Shown here: positions 9,404-17,388 of the stretch, one piece after another
How the letters are laid out: every line of letters starts with the position of its first letter
Position numbering within the stretch: the stretch's first letter is position 1
Source of the DNA: Sporosarcina luteola
GTDB lineage: Bacteria > Bacillota > Bacilli > Bacillales_A > Planococcaceae
NCBI RefSeq assembly: GCF_023715245.1
Contig: NZ_JAMBNV010000001.1
Location: forward strand, 1,922,001-1,986,000
Length of the DNA stretch: 64,000 bases
Direction of reading: 5' to 3'
Position numbers and translations under genes: made by a program
The notes under the pieces: generated by a model
The model's input: the letters and a program-made list of their open reading frames with translations, nothing else
The model's database searches: none
Told to the model about the DNA's origin: nothing

Positions 9404-9529
9404 CCGTTTTTTGTTTCGCTGGCTTGCAGTAGCTTGGGTTTTAACCTTATCTTCTTTTTGGAAGACGACCATGCATTTTCGTACAAAGCTACTTAGAAAC
9501 TTCGGCATCGTAAAAGTATAAACTCGCAA
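9380..9529 (-). CDS. spoVM: SpoVM-like spore coat assembly peptide with C-terminal extension
   Basis: SpoVM is a 26-residue amphipathic helix in B. subtilis that marks the convex forespore membrane and recruits SpoIVA. Starting from TTG at 9529 the frame reads MRVYTFTMPKFLSSFVRK, which aligns without gaps to B. subtilis MKFYTIKLPKFLGGIVRA, including Tyr4, Thr5 and the key Pro9. AAAGGAG precedes the TTG at good spacing. The frame does not stop after about 27 residues but continues to residue 49 with a lysine/arginine-rich tail, the last codons lying in the rpmB terminator. It starts 13 bases after thiN, the B. subtilis position. I am sure of the homology and less sure that the tail is real. 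Confidence 0.8.
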   Translation of the reverse strand: MRVYTFTMPKFLSSFVRKCMVVFQKEDKVKTQATASQRNKKRKKEKTSG

Positions 9530-9542
9530 TTCCCTTCTCCTT

Positions 9543-10196
9543 TCAGGAATCTGAACTTCTTACCATTAAGCATATGCCCTGTCGGAATGAGATAGTACAA
9601 ACTTCTGAAATTGGTTCATTGCTCGTGAATTTCGTCATGCCCATATCCATCCTTTCGTTAACCGTCTCATACTTGAAGCCGGTCAATGTCAGGCCTTCTA
9701 CAGAACTGCCGAAGGGGAAAAATGAAATATAAGGGAACTGGGCAGCCCTTTTCACCCGATGGACTCCAGGACGAAGTAATGAAAGTTCATTATGAGCGTT
9801 GCGGATGCGGAATGAAACTTCTTTATGTTCCATCTGCATCCGAAGTAATAAATGCAATGCCGATTCGAAATGATCCAACCTGCCCCCAGTGACACCGGTC
9901 AAAATCACTTCTCCCGGACGATAGGAAATGGCGCGATCTACAGCCAGTTCCGTGTCCGTTTCGTCTTTTTCTGTCTGGAAGGGATAGACTCGTTCCACAG
10001 ATTCTTTTATTCTGCTATACTCCTCTTCACTCACTGAATCAAAATCTCCGATTGCCTCTTCGGGAATAATCCCTTGATCCAGTAAATGAATTGCCCCGCG
10101 GTCTACGCCGATGAAAATTGTCCCTTCCGCCTCGTAAGCGGACAGGTCGGGCAACTCCCCGGTTGGCCCGCCTGCACAGATGATAATCCTATTCAT
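9543..10196 (-). CDS. thiN: thiamine pyrophosphokinase
   Basis: Transfers pyrophosphate from ATP to thiamine to form the cofactor thiamine diphosphate. The 217 residues start MNRIIICAGGPTGELPDLS, like B. subtilis ThiN, with the conserved GVDRGAIHLLD and GDFDSVSEEE segments of the ATP-binding domain and the TGGRLDHF motif. The ATG at 10196 overlaps the rpe stop (TGATG), so the pair is translationally coupled; a TTG one codon upstream is less likely. Confidence 0.94.
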   Translation of the reverse strand: MNRIIICAGGPTGELPDLSAYEAEGTIFIGVDRGAIHLLDQGIIPEEAIGDFDSVSEEEYSRIKESVERVYPFQTEKDETDTELAVDRAISYRPGEVILTGVTGGRLDHFESALHLLLRMQMEHKEVSFRIRNAHNELSLLRPGVHRVKRAAQFPYISFFPFGSSVEGLTLTGFKYETVNERMDMGMTKFTSNEPISEVCTISFRQGICLMVRSSDS

Positions 10197-10861
10197 CAAT
10201 TCAGTACGCTTTCCCCAGCGGCTTTAATCCTTTGCAGTGCTTCCGTACGATCTTCCGCATTATAAACGGCCGAGCCAGCGACAAATATATTGGCGCCCGC
10301 CTCAACGCAAGGGATGATCGTTTCCTCATTGATGCCGCCATCGATTTCGATATCGATTGACAATCCTCTTTCCTTGATCAGATCGGACAATTGCTTCACT
10401 TTCGGAAGTACGGAATGGATGAACTTCTGTCCCCCGAATCCCGGATTGACCGTCATGAATAATACCATGTCGATATCTTCAAGGATATGGACGATATGCT
10501 CTACCGGCGTATGCGGGTTCAGTACGACACCCGGCTTCACTCCGAAAGAACGGATCAGCTGAATGGTGCGATGCAAGTGTCGGCACGCTTCCACATGGAC
10601 AGTAATATAATCCGCTCCCGCTTTCGCGAACTGTTCAATATATGCATCAGGGTTCTCAATCATGAGATGGACATCGAGCGGAAGATCCGTAACTGGCCGC
10701 AACGCTTCCACAACAATCGGTCCCATCGTAATGTTCGGAACGAAATGGCCATCCATTACATCAATATGAATCAGTTCAGCTCCAGCTTTCTCAACTTCTT
10801 TCACTTCATCTGCCAACTTCGAAAAGTCCGCAGCTAAAATGGACGGTGCAATTTTAATCAT
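10196..10861 (-). CDS. rpe: ribulose-phosphate 3-epimerase
   Basis: Interconverts ribulose 5-phosphate and xylulose 5-phosphate in the pentose phosphate pathway. TIM-barrel enzyme of 221 residues with APSILAADF at the N-terminus, metal-binding HIDVMDGHFVPN, MTVNPGFGGQ and EIDGGINEET. The ATG at 10861 has GAGG eight bases upstream and gives MIKIAPSIL, as in relatives; the TTG two codons earlier overlaps the rsgA stop and is less likely. Confidence 0.96.
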   Translation of the reverse strand: MIKIAPSILAADFSKLADEVKEVEKAGAELIHIDVMDGHFVPNITMGPIVVEALRPVTDLPLDVHLMIENPDAYIEQFAKAGADYITVHVEACRHLHRTIQLIRSFGVKPGVVLNPHTPVEHIVHILEDIDMVLFMTVNPGFGGQKFIHSVLPKVKQLSDLIKERGLSIDIEIDGGINEETIIPCVEAGANIFVAGSAVYNAEDRTEALQRIKAAGESVLN

Positions 10862-10863
10862 TT

Positions 10864-11748
10864 TCAATACCTCGGCTTTCGGTCAGTAATCTCTTGCAGA
10901 AATTGCAAATAATTAGAGTAGCGGGATTGAAGGATTTCCCCGGTCTCCACTTTCTGTTTAACTGCGCAGCCAGGCTCCTTCAAATGCAAGCATCCCCTGA
11001 ATTTGCATTCATGCGCCACGTTTTCCATTTCAACGAAAGTATCACGTAATTCCTCTTTCTCGATATGATCAAAATCAAGGGAGCTGAAGCCTGGCGTGTC
11101 AGCGACGAGCCCGCCAGCAACTTCCAAAAGTTCTACATGGCGCGTTGTATGTTTGCCTCTGCCAAGTGCTTCCGAAATCACTCCAGTCTTCAAAGAAAGC
11201 TCAGGAATCAACGTGTTGAGCAATGTTGATTTTCCGACGCCGGACTGACCGGCAAGAACCGTTGTTTTTCCATCCAAGAATGGTTCAAGCAAGAGGAATA
11301 GGTCTGGATCTCCGATAAAAGTAACGATGACATCGTAGCCGATACCGCGGTAGTACGCAGCTGCAGTTTCCGCTTGACGTAGATCCCCTTCCCCTGCGAC
11401 GTCTTTCTTGGTCAGACAGATAACCGGTTTTATGCCGACTGATTCGATGACAGCAAGGAACCGATCTAATAGATGGAAACTGAAATCCGGTTCCACAATC
11501 GAAAATACGAGCAACGCCTGGTCAACGTTTGCAATCGGCGGTCTGACCAGCTCATTTTCCCGTTCATGAACTTCAGTGATGGTTGCATCATTATCACCTT
11601 CACGGACAATCGTGACAAAGTCTCCGACAAGGGGTGATATACCCCTAATTTTAAAGACCCCACGGCCTTTGCACTGGATAAGATCTCCGTCCTTTACCTT
11701 GACATAATAAAAACCGCTTATCGCTTTTCTAATTTGTCCTTCCGGCAT
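10864..11748 (-). CDS. rsgA: ribosome small subunit-dependent GTPase RsgA (CpgA)
   Basis: Circularly permuted GTPase that helps mature the 30S subunit; in B. subtilis it is a PrkC substrate. An OB fold occupies about the first 65 residues. The GTPase domain carries the permuted order with TKKD, then GQSGVGKS (G1) and DTPG (G3). The C-terminus has the zinc site CKFRGCLHLKEPGC. I start it at the ATG at 11748 because GAGGG precedes it and MPEGQIRKAISGFYYV matches the family; the upstream ATG at 11766 lacks a ribosome binding site. Confidence 0.95.
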   Translation of the reverse strand: MPEGQIRKAISGFYYVKVKDGDLIQCKGRGVFKIRGISPLVGDFVTIVREGDNDATITEVHERENELVRPPIANVDQALLVFSIVEPDFSFHLLDRFLAVIESVGIKPVICLTKKDVAGEGDLRQAETAAAYYRGIGYDVIVTFIGDPDLFLLLEPFLDGKTTVLAGQSGVGKSTLLNTLIPELSLKTGVISEALGRGKHTTRHVELLEVAGGLVADTPGFSSLDFDHIEKEELRDTFVEMENVAHECKFRGCLHLKEPGCAVKQKVETGEILQSRYSNYLQFLQEITDRKPRY

Positions 11749-11762
11749 CCAATCCCTCTTTC

Positions 11763-13736
11763 TCATTCGGCATCATTATAATTAATCGATTTTTCTGCAA
11801 TAATTTCCGAATCTCTACGGACCTGATAATGGCCGCTTTGGCCTTCTTCCAATGTGAGTGTAATCTCTCTCTGCACATCTTCCGTTATCGTAAATTCAGC
11901 AACTGGTTCCGTCATGGAATGTTTGCTGTCCTGAATATAGATTTTGATCGTTTGCGGTTCAGGGTCTTTGTCTTCCTCATCGTCTTCAACATTCGATGGT
12001 TCATATGGAATCGTAACCTTGTACACAACATACTTAACCGGGGCCTTCGCCTTGCCTTTTGAAAGGACTACGTCAACTGTCGCACCTTTTTCAAGTTCGG
12101 CGTTCGCTGAAGGTTTTTGTGAAATGACATGACCTTCCTTCACACTATCAGATTCTATCCTATTAACGATTCGAACATTGAAGCCGGACGTATCAGCATA
12201 ATCCTTCAATTTACTCTCAGAATAATTCGATAGATCAGCCAGTGTTTTCATTTCTTTCCCTAAACTGACTGTAAACACAATTTCAGTTTCTTCCGGAACT
12301 ACTTTCTCGCCGGCTTCAGGCGACTGCTTCAGGATTTGTCCTTTTGGTGCATCACTGTGAACCCATTCTGGTCGAATATTACTAAATCCTCTACTATTTA
12401 GGAATTCAACAATTTCTTCATATTCCCTATCAACATAATTGGTCAGTTCTGTCGTTTCCTTGCCGATACTAACGTATAGGGTGACCGCTGATCCAATCTC
12501 TCGTTTTTTATTAGCCTCCGGATCTGTCCCGAAAACTTGTCCAGCTGGATATTCATCCGAATAATCCTCAACCTTATCTTCAACCACAAACCCATTTTCC
12601 TCAAGCGACGAAATCGCTTCCGCTTCCTCCAATCCCACCACCTCTGGTATCAAGGCAGTTTTCGGACCGAATAAGGTCGGCCAAAAATAAATCAGGAGGA
12701 CTGCAATCGCCAACAGCAAAGCGGATAAGCCAACGATGATCGGCCACTTCTTCCGTTTCTTCTTCTGCTGCTGTTGCGGGGCAGGATCAGAATCAGGAAC
12801 AGGACTGATGATTTTGGTCTTTTCTGAGTGGTCCGCTTTTGATGTGTCTGTAATGATAGGAATGACACGCGTCCGGTCATCATCGTAAGGGATGGTGAAT
12901 TTCTCTTCATGCTGCCTCTCAGGTGATAAAACGGTGAGCAGGTCTTCATACATCTCATCCGCCGACTGGTATCTGTATGCAGCATTCTTCGCTGTCGCTT
13001 TTAAAATGACATTTTCGACACTTTGCGGAATGCCGGGAAATGAAAGTCTTACAGAAGGCGTCTCTTCCTGCAAATGTTTCAATGCGATTGCAACTGCAGT
13101 TTCCGCAGAAAAAGGCAGTTCACCTGTCAATAGTTCATAGAAGACAATCCCCAACGAATAAATATCCGACTTTTTCGTTGCCATTCCGCCCCTCGCCTGT
13201 TCGGGAGATAAATAATGGACAGTTCCGATAACAGAATTCGTTTTTGTATGTGACGTGGCGCTTAACGCCATTGCAATTCCGAAATCGGTTATTTTCACAT
13301 TGCCTTCAGCGTCCATTAAAATATTCTGCGGTTTTATATCCCGATGGACAATCCCATTATGATGGGCATTGGCAATAGCCGAAACGAGCTGCCTCATGAT
13401 TTTTACTGCTTGATGGACTTGCAAAGGACCATTCATTTGAATAAATTTCTTTAGTGTCTGGCCTTCAATATATTCCATAACGAGATAATGAATTTCTTCA
13501 TCCTCGCCAACGTCAAAAATATTGACGATATGCGGATGAGTCAAACTTGTGGCAGATAGGGCCTCCCGCTGGAATCTCTTTTTCAGATCCTGCTCATTTG
13601 CGAAATCATAGTTCAAGACTTTAATGGCAACATCGCGGTCCAAAATGATGTCATGTGCCAAATAGACTTTCGACATTCCGCCTTCTCCGATTCCTTTGAG
13701 CACTTCGTAACGGCCGCCGATTCGTTTGCCGATCAT
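11763..13736 (-). CDS. prkC: serine/threonine protein kinase PrkC with PASTA domains
   Basis: Membrane eukaryotic-type kinase that responds to muropeptides; in B. subtilis it triggers germination and controls wall metabolism. The kinase domain (1-270) has the ATP loop GIGEGGMSKV, Lys39, HRD with catalytic Asp133 and DFG at 151-153. One membrane helix lies at about 331-351 after a KKKRKK cluster. Outside are three PASTA repeats (about 360-560) and a further beta-rich segment. It overlaps prpC by 4 bases, so kinase and phosphatase are made together. Confidence 0.96.
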   Translation of the reverse strand: MIGKRIGGRYEVLKGIGEGGMSKVYLAHDIILDRDVAIKVLNYDFANEQDLKKRFQREALSATSLTHPHIVNIFDVGEDEEIHYLVMEYIEGQTLKKFIQMNGPLQVHQAVKIMRQLVSAIANAHHNGIVHRDIKPQNILMDAEGNVKITDFGIAMALSATSHTKTNSVIGTVHYLSPEQARGGMATKKSDIYSLGIVFYELLTGELPFSAETAVAIALKHLQEETPSVRLSFPGIPQSVENVILKATAKNAAYRYQSADEMYEDLLTVLSPERQHEEKFTIPYDDDRTRVIPIITDTSKADHSEKTKIISPVPDSDPAPQQQQKKKRKKWPIIVGLSALLLAIAVLLIYFWPTLFGPKTALIPEVVGLEEAEAISSLEENGFVVEDKVEDYSDEYPAGQVFGTDPEANKKREIGSAVTLYVSIGKETTELTNYVDREYEEIVEFLNSRGFSNIRPEWVHSDAPKGQILKQSPEAGEKVVPEETEIVFTVSLGKEMKTLADLSNYSESKLKDYADTSGFNVRIVNRIESDSVKEGHVISQKPSANAELEKGATVDVVLSKGKAKAPVKYVVYKVTIPYEPSNVEDDEEDKDPEPQTIKIYIQDSKHSMTEPVAEFTITEDVQREITLTLEEGQSGHYQVRRDSEIIAEKSINYNDAE

Positions 13737-14494
13737 TGTGGGCTCACCTCCGATGTGGAAGGGCTTGCCAATATGACAGAAATATTGTCTTCTCCACCCA
13801 ATTCGTTCGCCAACTCGACCAATTTAACTGCCTTGTCATGCAAATCTCCATGCGCAGTGACGATTGTATGAATCTGTTTATTGTCGAGCTTATTGCTTAA
13901 GCCATCCGTACATATCAACAAGTATGTCTGTCCGTCCAATTTGAGTTGATAGAAGTCGGGCATGATCGTTTTCTCGGATCCTATAGCTCTCATTATCCAA
14001 TTTCTTTGGGGATGTTTTGCCGCTTCCTCTTCGGTAATTTCTCCGGAATCCAGCAATATATTTACGAAGGAATGATCCTTCGTAATTTGCAGAATCTCAT
14101 TCCGATTTATCGTGTATACCCTGCTATCCCCGATGTGAGTGACAAGTCCTTTATTTCCGTATATGAGCACAGCATCTAATGTTGTTCCCATCCCTTTGTA
14201 TTCATTGTCATTTTCTGCAATGTCGAATAGGGTGCGGTTTACATACATTACCGTCTCCTGAAGCCATTCTTTCCAATCATCCTCGTCCATAGTTGCAGCG
14301 CTATCTACTTTCACGAACTGTTCGCCAAGTATCCTTACCGCTGTCGAACTTGCATAGTCCCCGCCACGGTGGCCTCCCATGCCATCCGCGACAACCGCGA
14401 GCGTCGGCCCGTCCTGAATTGCAAAGACTGCTGCACTATCCTCATTCACTGTCCGCTTCTTACCAACGTCTGTCACTATTTCGAATCGCAACAC
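13733..14494 (-). CDS. prpC: protein phosphatase 2C-type PrpC (Stp)
   Basis: Metal-dependent serine/threonine phosphatase that reverses PrkC phosphorylation. PP2C motifs are clear: RTVNEDS near the N-terminus, VADGMGGHRGGDYAS, THIGDSRVY, LLICTDGLSN and GGEDNISVI with the metal-binding aspartates. I chose the GTG at 14494 because AAGGGGGG stands just upstream and the 253-residue product matches B. subtilis PrpC (254); an in-frame upstream start at 14518 has no such site. Confidence 0.95.
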   Translation of the reverse strand: MLRFEIVTDVGKKRTVNEDSAAVFAIQDGPTLAVVADGMGGHRGGDYASSTAVRILGEQFVKVDSAATMDEDDWKEWLQETVMYVNRTLFDIAENDNEYKGMGTTLDAVLIYGNKGLVTHIGDSRVYTINRNEILQITKDHSFVNILLDSGEITEEEAAKHPQRNWIMRAIGSEKTIMPDFYQLKLDGQTYLLICTDGLSNKLDNKQIHTIVTAHGDLHDKAVKLVELANELGGEDNISVILASPSTSEVSPQ

Positions 14495-14567
14495 TCGTCC
14501 CCCCTTTTTCAAAGACACTGATTTTCAATTTCCCCTTATTGATTTGCTAGAAGTCAGTCGTTGTTCT

Positions 14568-15923
14568 TTACTCCTTCTTTTTGTGAAAAGCAGCGACGAA
14601 AAAGCCATCGCTTCCAAAGTGCTGCGGCAACACTTGAAGAAGATTGTCTTTGATTGCCAATGAGTCAATGTCGGCAAGCGCATCGATCGAATACAAGGTC
14701 AGATCTGGATGTGTTTCCAGGAAACGGCGGACCATTCCTTCGTTTTCGTCGTACTCTATGGTGCATGTGCTATAAACGAGAATGCCGTCATCTTTTAGTA
14801 ACCGGTAGGCAGTAGCAAGAAGCTGCTCCTGGATTTCTGTCAAACTTTTCAAGTCCTGCTCGGTTTTATTGTATTTTATCTCCGGCTTGCGACGGATGAC
14901 TCCAAGACCGCTGCAAGGAGCATCGACAAGGATGCGGTCAAATGAGGCAGGTCCATAAATGGACTCCAGTTCACGGCTATCCCCGCTTTTCGTTATGATG
15001 GATTGTATGCCGAGACGGTTAGCATTCGACTCAATTAATGCAAGTTTATGTTCATGTAGATCATGTGCGTATATTTCTCCTATATCATTCATCTTTTCTG
15101 CAATGAATGTTGTCTTTCCGCCCGGAGCCGCGCACATGTCCAACACTTTCATATCAGGCTTCACGTCAAGAGCCAAAACAGGCAACATGGAGCTTTCATC
15201 TTGGATTGTCAATAAACCTTCCGCGAATGCTGCCGTATTCGCTAAGCTCCCGCTAGATGCTTGGATGCTCCCTGGAATCACTTCTCCCCTGGATGCTTCA
15301 ATCCCTTCCTTAGCGAGCGCCATAATCGCTTCTTCGACTGTCGCTTTCAATGAATTGACCCTAGCTGTCATGCGGGCTGGATGATTGTTTTCATGAGCCA
15401 TCGCCAAAGCTTCTTCTTTGCCGAACTGGTTAACCCACCGCTCAATCAACCATGCAGGATGACTTGTTTCAACTGACATCCTTTCGATTTCATCTTTGAT
15501 GTCCTCAATCGGGCGTACGCCTTTTCGTAATACGGAACGTAAAATGCCATTTACGGTTGCCGAGATGCCCTTATGCCCTCTTCTTTTGGCGATTTCCACC
15601 GCTTCATGAACGACTGCATGCGGAGGGATTTTCGTCAAATAGATTATTTGATAAATCGATAACCTCAGTAATTCCCTTACCCATGGATCTAATTTCCCTT
15701 TGACGAAAGGCTCCAAGTAATAATCTAAGGTCAATCTGTGCTGTAAAGTGCCGTACGTCAGTTCAGTCAATAAACCCCTGTCCTTCGGATCGATATCATA
15801 TTTCTTAATCGTCCTGTTGAGGAGAAGATTGCTGTAAGCCTGATTCTGATTTATTTCCATTAATATTGATAATGCCGCGTCGCGGACATTGCCGTTCCAA
15901 ATCCTCTTTTTGGCATTTGTCAT
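14568..15923 (-). CDS. rsmB: 16S rRNA (cytosine-967-C5)-methyltransferase RsmB (Sun)
   Basis: Methylates C967 of 16S rRNA using S-adenosylmethionine. An N-terminal NusB-like RNA-binding domain (about residues 1-140) is followed by a Rossmann methyltransferase with [24 protein letters not shown] and [12 protein letters not shown]; the last two carry the paired cysteines of C5 methyltransferases. Length 451 is normal. It overlaps fmt by 4 bases. Downstream comes prpC directly, without the rlmN gene found here in B. subtilis. Confidence 0.95.
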   Translation of the reverse strand: MTNAKKRIWNGNVRDAALSILMEINQNQAYSNLLLNRTIKKYDIDPKDRGLLTELTYGTLQHRLTLDYYLEPFVKGKLDPWVRELLRLSIYQIIYLTKIPPHAVVHEAVEIAKRRGHKGISATVNGILRSVLRKGVRPIEDIKDEIERMSVETSHPAWLIERWVNQFGKEEALAMAHENNHPARMTARVNSLKATVEEAIMALAKEGIEASRGEVIPGSIQASSGSLANTAAFAEGLLTIQDESSMLPVLALDVKPDMKVLDMCAAPGGKTTFIAEKMNDIGEIYAHDLHEHKLALIESNANRLGIQSIITKSGDSRELESIYGPASFDRILVDAPCSGLGVIRRKPEIKYNKTEQDLKSLTEIQEQLLATAYRLLKDDGILVYSTCTIEYDENEGMVRRFLETHPDLTLYSIDALADIDSLAIKDNLLQVLPQHFGSDGFFVAAFHKKKE

Positions 15924-16861
15924 TCAAATTTATCCCCTTCATTCCATTTGGCACCTATGCCATTAAGGAACTCTTCCGCCGACAACCGTTTTTTCCCGGC
16001 AGGCTGCAATTCAGTGATGGCAATGGATGTTTCGTCGCCTGTTTTGACGATAAGCTTGTCCTTCAACAATTTTATTATCGTTCCAGGAAGGGCCTCAGCC
16101 GTAATATCGGATTTGTCTGCCGTCCAAATTTTAACGTTCTCTTCTTGAAATACGGAATAGGCACCCGGCCACGGATAGAGTCCGCGGATTTGGTTGAAAA
16201 TAGCTGTGCCGTCTTTGGACCAGTCGATTCTTTCCTGTTCACGGGTTATATTGCCTGCAAATGAAACATATTTTTCATCTTGGGGAATCCGTTCATTCGA
16301 TCCGTCTATGATGGAAGGCAATGTATTTTTCAATAATTTTGTGCCTGCTACGGATAATTTCTCGAATAGGATGCCGGTATTATCTTCTTCGGTAATAGGT
16401 ACAGTTATCTGTGAGATGATATCTCCCGCATCGAGCTTTTCAACCATATACATAATTGTTACTCCCGTTTCGGTCTCACCATCGATGACTGCTTGGTGGA
16501 TCGGTGCGCCTCCCCGGTATTTCGGCAATAATGACGCATGGACATTGATGCAACCCAGTCGTGGGGCATCAAGTAGGGTTTTCGGCAGGATTTGTCCATA
16601 TGCAGCGGTAACGATCAGATCCGGATTCATCTGGATAAGCTCCGCAAGTTCTTCGGATGTTCTCAGTTTTTCCGGTTGCAAGACCGGCAAGCCAAGTCGA
16701 AGAGCCTCTTCCTTTACAGGCGGAGGTGTTAATATCCTCTTTCTTCCGACAGGCCGATCGGGCTGGGTGACAACTGCAATGATGTCGTACCCTTCCTCGT
16801 GTAGCATTGTCAAGACAGGAACTGAAAAATCGGGAGTCCCCATGAATACGATTTTCGTCAT
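15920..16861 (-). CDS. fmt: methionyl-tRNA formyltransferase
   Basis: Formylates initiator Met-tRNA from 10-formyltetrahydrofolate. The 313-residue protein starts [17 protein letters not shown]. The catalytic trio is visible as Asn106 and His108 in [10 protein letters not shown] and Asp144 in EKLDAGD. The C-terminal OB-like tRNA-binding domain covers about 205-313. It overlaps def upstream and rsmB downstream by 4 bases each, the usual pairing of formylation and deformylation genes. Confidence 0.97.
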   Translation of the reverse strand: MTKIVFMGTPDFSVPVLTMLHEEGYDIIAVVTQPDRPVGRKRILTPPPVKEEALRLGLPVLQPEKLRTSEELAELIQMNPDLIVTAAYGQILPKTLLDAPRLGCINVHASLLPKYRGGAPIHQAVIDGETETGVTIMYMVEKLDAGDIISQITVPITEEDNTGILFEKLSVAGTKLLKNTLPSIIDGSNERIPQDEKYVSFAGNITREQERIDWSKDGTAIFNQIRGLYPWPGAYSVFQEENVKIWTADKSDITAEALPGTIIKLLKDKLIVKTGDETSIAITELQPAGKKRLSAEEFLNGIGAKWNEGDKFE

Positions 16862-17355
16862 TCGGTTTCAGCCTCCCCATCTACTTCTTCAAATTCCTCT
16901 GGGTCCACGATCCTTGTTATTTTTGAATCGAATAACACGCCATCCAAATGATCTATTTCATGCAGGATCGCCCGCGCTTCGTAGTCTTCCGCTTCCAGTT
17001 CGTACAAAGAACCGTCCCGTTCCTGTGCTTCTACACGAACGAAAAACGGTCGTTCCACTTCACCGTATAGACCCGGGAAGCTTAAGCAGCCCTCAACTTC
17101 TACGACAGATCCTCCGATTGCAGTGACGACAGGGTTGACCATTTCAATCACTTCGTCCCCTTCGCCCATATCGACGATGGCGACTCGGACCAATTCCCCT
17201 ACTTGAGGAGCTGCGAGCCCTACACCATCTGCATCGATCATTGTGTCGTACATGTCATCGAGCAGCTTTGCCAATTTTTCATCAAATTTCTCCACTTCCT
17301 TACAACGCTGCGTCAGCATTGTTGAAGGGCTTTTAACGATTTCAAGTATTGCCAA
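16858..17355 (-). CDS. def: peptide deformylase
   Basis: Removes the formyl group from nascent proteins. The three deformylase motifs are present: GVGLAAPQ at 44-51, EGCLSFPG with metal ligand Cys90, and HEIDHLDG with His132, Glu133 and His136. At 165 residues it is a type I enzyme. The start is TTG, with GAGG seven bases upstream. It overlaps the fmt start by 4 bases. Confidence 0.96.
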   Translation of the reverse strand: MAILEIVKSPSTMLTQRCKEVEKFDEKLAKLLDDMYDTMIDADGVGLAAPQVGELVRVAIVDMGEGDEVIEMVNPVVTAIGGSVVEVEGCLSFPGLYGEVERPFFVRVEAQERDGSLYELEAEDYEARAILHEIDHLDGVLFDSKITRIVDPEEFEEVDGEAETE

Positions 17356-17388
17356 TTCTATTCCTCTTTTCCAACTCTTCCGTACTGA

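Noticed and set aside
9289-9486. 65-codon minus-strand open frame over the rpmB terminator
   Set aside because: It is in a different frame from the SpoVM match, overlaps rpmB and has no ribosome binding site or similarity.
16194-17126. 310-codon open frame on the plus strand opposite fmt and def
   Set aside because: Antisense shadow of two well-conserved genes; it has no recognisable domain and no promoter of its own.
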